Positions 54,608-63,277 of a DNA stretch of 64,000 nt are shown here, piece by piece. Below the pieces are notes generated by a model. That model made no database searches and had not been told where the DNA came from. It was given only the letters and a program-made list of their open reading frames with translations. Positions within the stretch are counted from its first letter, which is position 1; every line of letters begins with the position of its first letter. Origin of the DNA: SAR202 cluster bacterium (lineage in GTDB: Bacteria > Chloroflexota > Dehalococcoidia > Lucifugimonadales > UBA3495); assembly GCA_013204585.1 (NCBI GenBank), contig JABMNL010000031.1, forward strand, positions 1 through 64,000, read 5' to 3'. A program made the translations under genes and the position numbers.

Positions 54608-55381
54608 TTACCCGAAAATGAAATCTCGGATGGCGGTGAAGTAGGCGTCCAGCCCTTTGAAGAGCAGGTCGTTGTGGCCCGCCCCTGGAACCATCAGCAT
54701 TTTCTTATCTTTGGACGCGAAACTCTGGAACATCGCCTCGGCGTACTCCAGCGGCGCTAGCGTGTCTATTTCGCCGTGAATAACCAGCGCCGGAATCGAT
54801 ATTGATGCGGCTTTGGCCCGGTAGGCTGCTTCCAAATCCTCGGCCAGTTGCGAGTCCAACCCGTTGGTGAACTGACCCAGGCTGGGCCGTCCGCTTTCGA
54901 TGATGACTCCCCTGACCCCCGGGTTCTCCTGAGCCGCCAGTTCAAAGGCGGAATGTCGCCCCAGCGAACGGCCCATCACGTAGATTGGCCCGTTAAAGCC
55001 ACTGGCCCCCAGCACGATCTGCATGGACTCCAAGACGGTGTTGGCGTCGGAAAGCATGGTGGTGAAGGCCGGAGTGCCGCCGCTCTTCCCATAACCCCGG
55101 TAGTCGGCCACGAAGAAGTTAATCCCAATCTGGTTGTACATCGGGGCGATGGAATTGTAATCAATCGCCGTCTCGCCGTTGCCGTAGAAGAACAAGATGG
55201 TTGGGGCACTAGAACCCGCCGGAAAGAACCGGCAAGACAAACCGATATCTTCGCCCGCTTTGCCGACATTAATCGTGTAGTCCTGCACCCCATCGGGAGT
55301 GGGCGTCCAATTCTGCCGGGGATAGAAAGAGTTCATCGATATGCTGGGGTCGTCCAGCACGGAATAGTCCACTTGGGCCAT
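54608..55381 (-). CDS. Alpha/beta hydrolase (BEM46/YqkD-like)
   Basis: A 257-residue serine hydrolase. Seen: oxyanion region LFFYGNGET, nucleophile GRSLGR (residues near 140), ALVIHGEIDTLAPLEYAEAM with the acid, and GAGHNDLLF with the histidine. ATG at 55381 with GGAG upstream is preferred to a TTG at 55387. No signal peptide is obvious. Confidence 0.82.
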   Translation of the reverse strand: MAQVDYSVLDDPSISMNSFYPRQNWTPTPDGVQDYTINVGKAGEDIGLSCRFFPAGSSAPTILFFYGNGETAIDYNSIAPMYNQIGINFFVADYRGYGKSGGTPAFTTMLSDANTVLESMQIVLGASGFNGPIYVMGRSLGRHSAFELAAQENPGVRGVIIESGRPSLGQFTNGLDSQLAEDLEAAYRAKAASISIPALVIHGEIDTLAPLEYAEAMFQSFASKDKKMLMVPGAGHNDLLFKGLDAYFTAIRDFIFG

Positions 55382-55406
55382 GGTCAAAACTCCAGAACAA
55401 CGGAAA

Positions 55407-56279
55407 TTAGGCGAAGAACCCGTTAGCCAAATGGCTCTTAATCACGTCGGCGACCAACTCCGGCCTTTGGATGGGAACATCGTGGATGCTGTCTTCGAGC
55501 CAAACGGTCTTGCTCTTGGGCAGCCGCTCTTCAGCCTCTTCCACCAACATCAACCGGCGCTTGCCCCGTTCATGGGTGGCCAGGTTATTATCTTGGCGGG
55601 CTGGCATGATTAGCACCGAGCATTGCACCTTGCTATAAAGTTCCCTGGGTTTGTGGTCCCAAAGACCCTCGATTATCCGTAGATGGTTGGCCCGGCTCAG
55701 CCGCGCTTTTATCGTCTGGTCTTCCAAAATCTCGAAGTTGGCCATGACGATGTTGGCAACCTCGGGCGACATTCCGGTTTCCTGGTGCCGGGAGCGCACT
55801 CGTTCCAAGAAACTGTCCACCTTCACTCCGGTGAAGTCCGGCGGGGCCATTTCAATCTTGGCGTCTTCAATGTTCGGATAGCGGTTCGACACGTTAATCA
55901 TGCCGCCATCAACCCAAGTTAAACCCTTCACCGACTCCGGGGCCACCACCGCCAAGTTCAAGGCAACGCTGCCTCCCCATGAATGGCCAATCACGATTGG
56001 TTTATCCACGCCCAGTTGCTTGATAACGCCAAGCGCGTCCTGAGTCACCGTGGCGATGTCGTAGCCTTCGTCGGGCTTGTCGGTCTCGCCGTGGCCTCGC
56101 TGGTCCACCGCGATAACGGCGTGGTCTTGGGCCAAAATTGGCGCAACCATGTCCCAGATATGGCAGGTCGAGGCCAGGCCGTGGAGCAACACAATCGGCT
56201 GCCCGGACCCACCCCAATTTCGGTAGTGAAAACTCAACCCGTCAACTGTCACCCATTCTTCGCTAGGGGCCTGTGGCAT
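55407..56279 (-). CDS. Alpha/beta hydrolase (meta-cleavage-hydrolase-like)
   Basis: A 290-residue hydrolase close to the classical family: LLHGLASTCHIWD, AVDQRGHGETDKP, nucleophile GHSWGGS, MPARQDNN for the acid, and a late histidine in DSIHDVPIQRP. The context beside a LigB-type dioxygenase suggests cleavage of a ring-fission product, but that is inference. It starts 50 bases after the dioxygenase gene. Confidence 0.83.
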   Translation of the reverse strand: MPQAPSEEWVTVDGLSFHYRNWGGSGQPIVLLHGLASTCHIWDMVAPILAQDHAVIAVDQRGHGETDKPDEGYDIATVTQDALGVIKQLGVDKPIVIGHSWGGSVALNLAVVAPESVKGLTWVDGGMINVSNRYPNIEDAKIEMAPPDFTGVKVDSFLERVRSRHQETGMSPEVANIVMANFEILEDQTIKARLSRANHLRIIEGLWDHKPRELYSKVQCSVLIMPARQDNNLATHERGKRRLMLVEEAEERLPKSKTVWLEDSIHDVPIQRPELVADVIKSHLANGFFA

Positions 56280-56329
56280 TGATAAAGCCTCAAATACTTT
56301 GGTTTAAAGAAGTAGTGTACCTTGTCGGC

Positions 56330-57379
56330 CTAGCGCCAGAGAGCGAATCCCCAGCCGCCGCCGGTTCCTGCTGGCGAGCGGTACACTGGAACGTAATCTA
56401 CCATTTCCATTTTCAGGTGTTCACAGGACCCGGCTGCCGTAATCCAGTTGAGAATCTCCGAACTGCCCGAGTTCAAGCGGTAGCGGGGCAAGGAAGCCAA
56501 CTGAGCAGCGTCCTTTTCCATCATCCCCTTGATGGCTAGCTGGTCAATCTCTTCGTCAACCAAGAAATGACTTAGGCCGCCGGAACCGACCACGGCCACC
56601 TTCTTGTCGCTGTCCCAGTCCTTGATGACCTTGGCCATGGACTTGCCTAGGTCGTAGCACCGTTTGGGGGAGGGCTGGTTGGGCGGATAGAAGGTGTTCT
56701 GCGTAACCGGCACAATGGGGCGAATCTTGTTGTTCATGATTCGCTTGACCACATAGGCGTAGGCATGGGGCATCGCCTGGGGCCTACGCTTGGTGACATT
56801 CTGTTTTTCCACGTATCCAATGGGGCCAACGGCACCGCCGGTCTCTTCGTTCATGTAACGCGCCTGGGCGATGTCGAAGTCTTCCTCAATCAGGCTCTTG
56901 ATGAGGTGCAAACCCAATTTCGCGTCCACGGGCACGTCCATTTCCACGTCGCCGTAACCCCACATGGATGCCTTAGTCGCCGGGGACGCGTTGTCGCCCA
57001 TTGTCCGGGGGGACAAGTGCATGGTGTCGCCCCAGTAGATGGAGAACATGGGCATGTTGTCGTCAAAGAACAGCTCTTCCTGGTCGTCGCCAACAATAAT
57101 AACCACGTCTGGGTCAGCCTCAATCAGGGCTTCTTCCAAAGTGGTAATCGCTTTCTGGCAGGCTTGGTACTGCGCCTGAAAGACCTCTTGAGTCTGCCGT
57201 TGGGCGATGGCCGGGTCGGCCGCCGCCAGCAGTTCCTCGTAGGTCATAACCCGACCGTCATCCAAGGACAGCAGCATGGGATTCCCCATGTCGCGCGCGG
57301 CGTATTCGCCCCACAACTCGCCCGGCAGGCTCAACATGGGGCTGTGCGAAGTGCCGAGGCCCAAAACAATCTCAGCCAT
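56330..57379 (-). CDS. LigB-type extradiol dioxygenase
   Basis: A 349-residue protein of the class III (LigB/MhpB-like) extradiol ring-cleavage dioxygenases, which use Fe(II). Seen: GTSHSP with His12, IVVGDDQEELF, an HLSPRTMGDN region, and VVGSGGLSHFLVDEEID with the C-terminal histidine. AGGAGG precedes the ATG. It is the first gene of the minus-strand catabolic run; no LigA-type small subunit is adjacent. Confidence 0.87.
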   Translation of the reverse strand: MAEIVLGLGTSHSPMLSLPGELWGEYAARDMGNPMLLSLDDGRVMTYEELLAAADPAIAQRQTQEVFQAQYQACQKAITTLEEALIEADPDVVIIVGDDQEELFFDDNMPMFSIYWGDTMHLSPRTMGDNASPATKASMWGYGDVEMDVPVDAKLGLHLIKSLIEEDFDIAQARYMNEETGGAVGPIGYVEKQNVTKRRPQAMPHAYAYVVKRIMNNKIRPIVPVTQNTFYPPNQPSPKRCYDLGKSMAKVIKDWDSDKKVAVVGSGGLSHFLVDEEIDQLAIKGMMEKDAAQLASLPRYRLNSGSSEILNWITAAGSCEHLKMEMVDYVPVYRSPAGTGGGWGFALWR

Positions 57380-57588
57380 GTTCCCTCCTCTATGTCTCTA
57401 GTTCTTATTCGTGGAAACGGGAAGAAAATATTGGATACATAATCCGCTGGAACGTTGAATTGCGCAACCTTCCCTCCAGAAAAGCACTTCGGTTCCAAAG
57501 ATTACTATGGCCCCATGCACAAGGCACTCCAACGCGCCATACAAGTTGCTGGCCGCTGAATGCATTAAGCAACCAGCTACTTACTTTC

Positions 57589-57660
57589 TGTCATTCTGAG
57601 CGACAGCGAAGAATCTAGTTGCCATGGTATTAGACCCTTCGCTATCGCTCAAGGTGACAG
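57589..57660. repeat. Palindromic dispersed repeat, copy 2
   Basis: Starts TGTCATTCTGAGCGACAGCG and ends GCTCAAGGTGACAG; the two arms are imperfect inverted copies. Same family as 33-110. The gene-free gap 57380-57822 contains this, a tandem repeat and a TATAGT-like -10 near 57750, and nothing else recognised. Confidence 0.7.
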
Positions 57661-57670
57661 GCCAAAGATT

Positions 57671-57716
57671 ATCGGTGGTAGTCGCCAAAGGCCATCGTTG
57701 GTAGTCGCCAAAGGCC
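57671..57716 (+). repeat. Two tandem 23-bp repeats
   Basis: ATCGGTGGTAGTCGCC + AAAGGCC is repeated with a single base change (57671-57693 and 57694-57716), upstream of the OppB-type permease gene. Function unknown. Confidence 0.8.
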
Positions 57717-57822
57717 AGCCTCAAAAGCCGGATTTCGCGGCTGCCCTGATATAGTAAGCAAGTCCGAACGCCATCAAGAAAACCTAGGCATCACCCTCAA
57801 CAAGATGAAACCGACCACCTAA

Positions 57823-58779
57823 ATGCGCCAATACACACTTAAAAGAATCGGGCTGTTCTTTCCCACGTTGCTGTTGATGACCATGTTGGTGTTCGTGGTG
57901 ATGCGGATTGTTCCGGGAGACCCGGCCATTGCCATCTTGGAGGGTGACGGCGGCGGCTCCTATACCGAAGCCGACCTAGCACAACTGAGGGCCGAGCTTG
58001 GCACCGACCGGAACCTAGTCGTTCAGTACGCCGATTGGATTGGCGGCATCGTTCAAGGGGACTTCGGCGATTCCCTTTGGTTCAAGTCTTCCGTGATGAG
58101 CGAGTTGGGCGACCGACTACCAAGGACGTTGGAATTAGCGGTTTTGGCCATCATTATCTCGGTGGCATTCTCGGTGCCCCTTGGCGTCCTATCAGCCATT
58201 AAACCCGACAGTTGGCTGGACTTCGGCGCTCGAACGTTTACCCTTGTCGGAATAGCCATTCCAAATTTTCTGATGGCTATATTGATGATTATTTTGCTGC
58301 TGACCGTCTTCAACTGGCTGCCACCGTTGGGCTATGTGGAGCTATGGGACGACCCGTTACGCAACCTACAGCAAATGATCTTCCCGGCGCTGTCACTGGC
58401 CATTTACGACATGGCATTCATCGCTAGAGTTACCCGCTCGGCGATGATGGAAGTGCTGCGGGAAGACTATATGCGGACCGCCAGGGCCAAAGGACTATCC
58501 GAAGTGGTCGTGTTGACCCGGCACGGACTCAAGAACGCATTCTTGCCCATATTGACCATCTCTGGCTGGCAGTTCGCGCGTCTGTTTGAAGGTACGGTCA
58601 TCATTGAGACCATCTTCTTGATACCGGGGATGGGCCGGATATTAATCGAGGCAATATTCCACCGGGACTTCACCATGATTCAAGCGGTAATCGTGGTCAT
58701 CGGCACCGGCGTCCTGGTCATTAACCTCCTGGTGGACCTGCTCTACGGCTGGCTGGACCCGCGCATCCGCTACAACTAG
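57823..58779 (+). CDS. OppB/DppB-type ABC permease
   Basis: A 318-residue peptide/nickel-type permease. Seen: YTLKRIGLFFPTLLLMTMLVF start, RIVPGDPA near residue 28, LRAELGTDRNLVVQY, six membrane segments, and the EAA loop DYMRTARAKGLSEVVVLTRHGLKN. A complete gene, but no OppC, ATPase or binding-protein gene follows; the next gene is convergent nitrogen-operon DNA. Substrate unknown. Confidence 0.9.
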   Translation: MRQYTLKRIGLFFPTLLLMTMLVFVVMRIVPGDPAIAILEGDGGGSYTEADLAQLRAELGTDRNLVVQYADWIGGIVQGDFGDSLWFKSSVMSELGDRLPRTLELAVLAIIISVAFSVPLGVLSAIKPDSWLDFGARTFTLVGIAIPNFLMAILMIILLLTVFNWLPPLGYVELWDDPLRNLQQMIFPALSLAIYDMAFIARVTRSAMMEVLREDYMRTARAKGLSEVVVLTRHGLKNAFLPILTISGWQFARLFEGTVIIETIFLIPGMGRILIEAIFHRDFTMIQAVIVVIGTGVLVINLLVDLLYGWLDPRIRYN

Positions 58780-58796
58780 CCTATCTGCCTCAGAAC

Positions 58797-59114
58797 CTAA
58801 AGCCCCGGCTGACCAGTGCGAATGGTATGGGCGGATTCCACGGGGGTTACAAAAACCCTGCCATCGCCCGGATAGTCGGTAAATGCTGCTTCCTGGATGG
58901 TGTGGAGTACAGATTCCACCTGATCGTCTTCGACGACAATCATAACCATCGACTTGGACAGCTCATCATAAAGCTGGCCTCCTACCTGGACTCCTTGCTG
59001 TTTGCCGCGTCCCAGAACGTCCCATTTGGTCATGCCGGGGAAATTGGCCTTCGCCAACTCGGAAACAACGACCGACTCTTTCTCTGGCCTGATGATTGCG
59101 CGAACCATTTTCAT
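58797..59114 (-). CDS. P-II protein, NifI1-like
   Basis: A 105-residue P-II signal protein. MKMVRAIIRPEKE, GRGKQQGVQVGG, YDELSKSM in the T-loop, and the end HTIRTGQPGL closely follow NifI1 proteins of archaea and some bacteria, which bind 2-oxoglutarate and ATP and act with NifI2. It is the last gene of the nitrogen operon, 24 bases after nirA. AAAGGGGC precedes the ATG. Confidence 0.88.
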   Translation of the reverse strand: MKMVRAIIRPEKESVVVSELAKANFPGMTKWDVLGRGKQQGVQVGGQLYDELSKSMVMIVVEDDQVESVLHTIQEAAFTDYPGDGRVFVTPVESAHTIRTGQPGL

Positions 59115-59137
59115 TGTTAAAGCCCCTTTCTATTTGA

Positions 59138-60700
59138 TTAGTTGATTGAACCAGCCAAAACCATGACAACCCGCGATTCGGCCCCACCGTCCGATTCCTT
59201 GCTCCGCCGAGCGTACAAGTCCTGGAGGATAACCGGAACCACCTCCCCAAGTTCGGCCACCGGGACCAGTTCCATAATCTTCTCGCCAGTCTTGGGTGAG
59301 GTACCGGTGCGTCCACCCACGAAGATGTTCACGGCATCCACAATCTTGCCATCGACCCGCGCCTTGGCACCCTGGAAGCCAATGTCTGCCGCATGGTGGT
59401 TGCCGCATCCAGCCGGGCATCCAGACCAATACATGGTTACTGGCGCCCCCTGGGGAAATTGTTTCGCCATGGTCGCGGCTAGGTCTCTACCAATGCGTTT
59501 GGTCTCGATAAGGGCCAGGTTGCAGTAATCTGTCCCGGTGCAAGTTACTAGCCCCCGATTAAACGAATTGGAATTCGGGGAGAACTCCTCAAGCAACGGC
59601 TCGGTGAGCAAATCTGCCACAACTGCGTCAACCACGTTAATCAGGATGACGTTCTGATTGGTGGTCAGGCGTAACTCCCCACTACCGTAGGTGTCCGCCA
59701 GCCGGGCCAGGTCATCAAGGTGCTCGCTACTCAACCGGCCCGTGGGAACGCACAGTCCAACCGAAGACAGTCCTGGTCGGTTTTGGGAGTGCACCCCCAG
59801 GTGGTCGGTACTATCAGAGTTCCGCGCATCCTCTTGTGCCCGTTCCAGAGGCTGGCCCCACCGCTCTTCCAAGCAGTCCCTGAACCGATCAATACCCCAT
59901 TCCTCGATTAAAAAGGCCAGACGGTTTTTAGTCCGTTTCTCCCTGGACCCTTCGTCTCGAAATAGCAGCGTAATTGCGGCGGCTAGACGGGCCGCCTCTT
60001 GGGGCACAACAAAGACATTCAGCGGTTGGGCCACCGTCATCCCGCCCGAGCCCATCTTGCCGCCCACCATTACGTTAAACCCAAACGCCCCGTCGAATCG
60101 GCGTACCGCAGGAACCATGCCCAGGTCTTGAGTCTCGCTGTGCGTGCAGTTTTCCAGGCAGCCGGTGATGGTCACGTTGAACTTGCGGGGCAGGTTGCTG
60201 AACTCCTTGTTGTTCAAGAACATTTCCGCATACTCGAAGCCCGCTGGCGACGCATCGAACAATTCGGCGTCGGTCAGGCCAGCCAGCGGACAGCAGCCCA
60301 CGTTGCGTATGTTGTCCAGCCCGGTCTGCAGCGACGTAAGGTCAACTCCCCGCAGCGCCTCGAGAATTTGGGGCACGTCTTTAATCTTGATGGCCCTCAG
60401 TTGTATCTGCTGGCGGGTGGTCAGGTCCAAAACACCGTTACCCAGGCGGCGGGCGATGTCTGCCAAGACGCGGAACTGGCCCGATGTGGCCTGGCCGTTG
60501 GTAATTCGAATCCGCATCATGAATTGGCCGGGCGTAGGCTTGCGGAAAAACGTGCCAATCCATTTCAGGCGTTCACGGTCTCCGGCCTCCAACGTCTCCC
60601 AGCCGCCATGCTGCGCCGCCAATTCCTCGATTTCACCAAGGATATCCAGGCCGTCTTTTTCAGCTTTGTGCCGTTCAATCGGATTGTTGCCTGGTTTCAT
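59138..60700 (-). CDS. nirA: Ferredoxin-type nitrite (sulfite) reductase
   Basis: A 520-residue siroheme/[4Fe-4S] enzyme that reduces nitrite to ammonia (or sulfite to sulfide). Seen: TTRQQIQLR, NITGCLENCTHSE-like segment, and the cofactor cysteines CTGTDYC ... SGCPAGCGNH. NirA is favoured over sulfite reductase by the neighbours (P-II and nitrate/nitrite transporter). AAAGGATT precedes the ATG. The gap to the transporter gene is 10 bases. Confidence 0.88.
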   Translation of the reverse strand: MKPGNNPIERHKAEKDGLDILGEIEELAAQHGGWETLEAGDRERLKWIGTFFRKPTPGQFMMRIRITNGQATSGQFRVLADIARRLGNGVLDLTTRQQIQLRAIKIKDVPQILEALRGVDLTSLQTGLDNIRNVGCCPLAGLTDAELFDASPAGFEYAEMFLNNKEFSNLPRKFNVTITGCLENCTHSETQDLGMVPAVRRFDGAFGFNVMVGGKMGSGGMTVAQPLNVFVVPQEAARLAAAITLLFRDEGSREKRTKNRLAFLIEEWGIDRFRDCLEERWGQPLERAQEDARNSDSTDHLGVHSQNRPGLSSVGLCVPTGRLSSEHLDDLARLADTYGSGELRLTTNQNVILINVVDAVVADLLTEPLLEEFSPNSNSFNRGLVTCTGTDYCNLALIETKRIGRDLAATMAKQFPQGAPVTMYWSGCPAGCGNHHAADIGFQGAKARVDGKIVDAVNIFVGGRTGTSPKTGEKIMELVPVAELGEVVPVILQDLYARRSKESDGGAESRVVMVLAGSIN

Positions 60701-60710
60701 AATTAATCCT

Positions 60711-61988
60711 TTAAGGCAATAAGTAAGGAGCCATTAGGACGCGGTTCGCAGCCACAAGAATCGGGGTCGCTTGATCGAATTCCTGGAATCCCCGCGGCTG
60801 CCGCCACGACAGGTGCCATCCCTCGCGGTTGAAGGAAAGGACCCTCAGAACGAAGAACGCGCCCAATGCCAGTCCAGCTAAAGCCAATAGTCCCGGCGCA
60901 AAAGAGCCGACCGCTTCTTTGGAGTTGCCCAACAGAATCGGGAGGACAAAGCCGCCGACCCCGCCTAAAGCGCCAACAACCCCGGTAGTCACGCCAATCT
61001 CAGAATGGAATCGTCCGGGCACCAGTTGAAACACAGCACCGTTGCCCAGGCCCAAGCAGGCCATCCCAGCGACTATTATTGCCACCGCCACACCGAGCGA
61101 CGGTAATGCGCTAGCCGACGCGTAAAACCCGGCGATGACAACCAGAAGCACCGAGAGCGTCGGCACACCCCCAAACCGGTCCCCCAAATAACCTCCCAGG
61201 GGGCGGACAGCACTCCCCACGCAAGCTGCCACCGCGGTAAGATACCCGGCCTGGACCGCAGTCACCTCGTATTGGTCTCGAAAAAATATGGGAAGGAAGC
61301 TGCTCAATCCTACGTACCCGCCGAAGGTGACGCCATACAACATGCATAGCCACCACAGGTCCGGCTGTTTCAAAACCGCTAGATACTGACTCGTTTTGAC
61401 TTGGCCTGTATGTCCAGGTTTGTCCTTGGCCATGAGCAAAAATGCCACCAAGACTATGGCCAGCGGCACCATCGCCAGACCCAAAACATTGTGCCACCCC
61501 ACCACGGCAGCCAGCCGAGGTGCCAAAAGATTAGCCAAAACCGAACCGCTGTTGCCTGCTGCGGCAATACCTAATACCAGACCCTGGCGTTCTGCCGGGT
61601 ACCAACGGCTAGCCAAAGGCAGCGCAACCGAGAAGGATGCCCCTGCGGTTCCAAGCAGCACTCCGATGAGAAGCACCGTGGGCAAGTTGTCCCCAGATAG
61701 CCACCCCAATGACAAAGGAATAAAGAGGAAGGCCAATAACGCAATTCCCGTCCGTTTCCCACCGATACGGTCACTGAGCAGACCCATAGGGATGCGGAGG
61801 AGGGCACCGCTGAGGATGGGCACGGCAACCATCAGACCCTTCTGCGAAGGCGACAGCCCGGCGCTGTCCGCGATGTAGATGCCGAGGGAACCCAACAGCA
61901 CCCAAAGCATGAAGCTCAAGTCGAAGTGAAGAAACGATGCAATGAGCGTAGGAAGGTGTCCCTTGGTCGTTGTGTCTTGAACGTTCAA
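60711..61988 (-). CDS. Nitrate/nitrite transporter (NarK/NNP family)
   Basis: A 425-residue major-facilitator protein with 12 membrane helices. The nitrate/nitrite-porter signatures are visible: GIAAAGNSGSV in the first half and GLGNGAVFQLVP in the second. It imports nitrate and/or nitrite. The start is TTG with GGAGG upstream. It lies between the molybdoenzyme and nirA. Confidence 0.88.
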   Translation of the reverse strand: MNVQDTTTKGHLPTLIASFLHFDLSFMLWVLLGSLGIYIADSAGLSPSQKGLMVAVPILSGALLRIPMGLLSDRIGGKRTGIALLAFLFIPLSLGWLSGDNLPTVLLIGVLLGTAGASFSVALPLASRWYPAERQGLVLGIAAAGNSGSVLANLLAPRLAAVVGWHNVLGLAMVPLAIVLVAFLLMAKDKPGHTGQVKTSQYLAVLKQPDLWWLCMLYGVTFGGYVGLSSFLPIFFRDQYEVTAVQAGYLTAVAACVGSAVRPLGGYLGDRFGGVPTLSVLLVVIAGFYASASALPSLGVAVAIIVAGMACLGLGNGAVFQLVPGRFHSEIGVTTGVVGALGGVGGFVLPILLGNSKEAVGSFAPGLLALAGLALGAFFVLRVLSFNREGWHLSWRQPRGFQEFDQATPILVAANRVLMAPYLLP

Positions 61989-62035
61989 TTTATGTATCGC
62001 CTCCTGAAAAGCGATTAATCAATATCACGAGTCCG

Positions 62036-62683
62036 CTAAATTTCGAAGCTGGTTTCCCCGTTGCTGGGCCTGGCTACCACCACGCCCGCTCTTTCCTGGC
62101 CATCGGCTCCCAACACCGCCGTGCGGCTTTGTCCCAGGAATCGTTTGATGCCTACCGGGTCTTTTCGAAATGCCCGAATCGTTTGGAGCCACTTCACACT
62201 CTTGTAGCCCTGTAAAAACGGCACCCACAGCCGCAGCGGTCCACCGAATTCCGTGGGAAGCGGTTTGAGATTTATCCCAAAGACCAATAGCGTCCTCGGG
62301 TCTCTGGCTATCGAGCGGGGCAGTCCTTCAAAGTACAGACCGTCAGCGGAATAGAACGAGAAATAGCCGTCCTCGGGTGAGTCGATTCCGGTTACTTTCA
62401 GCAAGTCCACCAATCGAACGCCCTCTACTTCCGGCTCCTCGGACCAGTTGAATATCTGACACACCAGCGGGGATTTCTCCCTAACCCGTGGCAGTTTCCG
62501 CAGGTCCTGTCTACCAATGGTGCAGCGCTCACCCGCCAAGCCGGTCAACGTAAGTTCCCAATCCGCTAAAGCGCACTCTTTTGGCACCGGGTACAGAGAC
62601 AGGGCTGGTAGTGGTTCGGCCTCAAAGTCCATGAGGGCGAACTGGTCTTTGAATTTTGGATAATTAATGCCTTCACGTTTCAT
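62036..62683 (-). CDS. Sulfite-oxidase-fold molybdoenzyme
   Basis: A 215-residue single-domain protein of the oxidoreductase molybdopterin-binding (SUOX/YedY) family. Seen: WELTLTGLAGE at the start, the Mo-ligand cysteine in PLVCQIFNWSE, and GGPLRLWVPFLQGYKSVKWL, which matches the family's GGPLR...Y(G)KW motif. No heme, dimerisation domain or Tat signal is seen. Genomic position between a P-II gene and the nitrate transporter suggests a part in nitrate reduction; the electron donor is unknown. Confidence 0.82.
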   Translation of the reverse strand: MKREGINYPKFKDQFALMDFEAEPLPALSLYPVPKECALADWELTLTGLAGERCTIGRQDLRKLPRVREKSPLVCQIFNWSEEPEVEGVRLVDLLKVTGIDSPEDGYFSFYSADGLYFEGLPRSIARDPRTLLVFGINLKPLPTEFGGPLRLWVPFLQGYKSVKWLQTIRAFRKDPVGIKRFLGQSRTAVLGADGQERAGVVVARPSNGETSFEI

Positions 62684-62695
62684 GGTTTTCCGTTC

Positions 62696-63073
62696 CTATG
62701 CGTGGACGTGAGAATTGGATTCATGATCTTGGGCGGCAGCGTCTTGGGCAGTGGCGACTTCATCCAATGGGCAAACAAAAATCTTGCCGTCCCCGTAGTT
62801 GTTGGTGCAGTTTGCCTGGATGATGGCGTCGACAACGGACTCCACCAGTTGTTCCTCAACAAACCAACTGGCCATCCATTTGGGTAAAAACTGCATTCCC
62901 CGTTCTTCGCCCCCCGCTTGCGGCCTAACGTACCGCAGGCCGCTTTGCTGGCCCCGGCCCATTACCCGCCAATGGATGGCCTCTTCCGCTCCCAAGGCAT
63001 CGACGACCTCGCGAGTAGCCTGCCATTTATCCGGTCTAATAAAAGCGATGACCTCTTTCAAGCTGGACCTCAC
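62696..63073 (-). CDS. P-II protein, NifI2-like
   Basis: A 125-residue P-II protein with KEVIAFIRPDKW, GRGQQSGLRYV, a long T-loop with GGEERGMQFLPKWM, and GDGKIFVCPLDE, as in NifI2. The C-terminus is His/Ser-rich (ESNSHVHA). Start GTG at 63073 with GGGGAGAA upstream; a TTG at 63061 just before KEV is an alternative. First gene of the operon. Confidence 0.85.
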   Translation of the reverse strand: MRSSLKEVIAFIRPDKWQATREVVDALGAEEAIHWRVMGRGQQSGLRYVRPQAGGEERGMQFLPKWMASWFVEEQLVESVVDAIIQANCTNNYGDGKIFVCPLDEVATAQDAAAQDHESNSHVHA

Positions 63074-63169
63074 AAGATTCGAATTCTCCCCAGATTTCTG
63101 GGACGCTTTCGTTAGCTTAAAGAGGGTTCTTTACAAAAGAATGACCCTGGCGTTACCGGTCGAAAAATT

Positions 63170-63188
63170 CCATGTAAACGCCATGTAA
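63170..63188 (-). promoter_or_regulatory. Candidate operator, 11-bp direct repeat
   Basis: CCATGTAA occurs at 63170-63177 and again at 63181-63188, exactly 11 bases apart, about 100 bases upstream of the operon's first gene. OmpR/PhoB-family regulators bind tandem sites at this helical spacing. The adjacent GlnR-like regulator is the natural candidate. Confidence 0.5.
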
Positions 63189-63277
63189 CGGGTCGGGGCC
63201 GGATTACGTGAGGGGAAAAGAGGGGGCCAGCAAAATGCAGCCAGTCAAAAGACGAGAGAGCGAGACGGCAGAATTAG

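Noticed and set aside
57671-57716. CRISPR array
   Set aside because: Only two units directly abutting with no spacers, and no cas genes.
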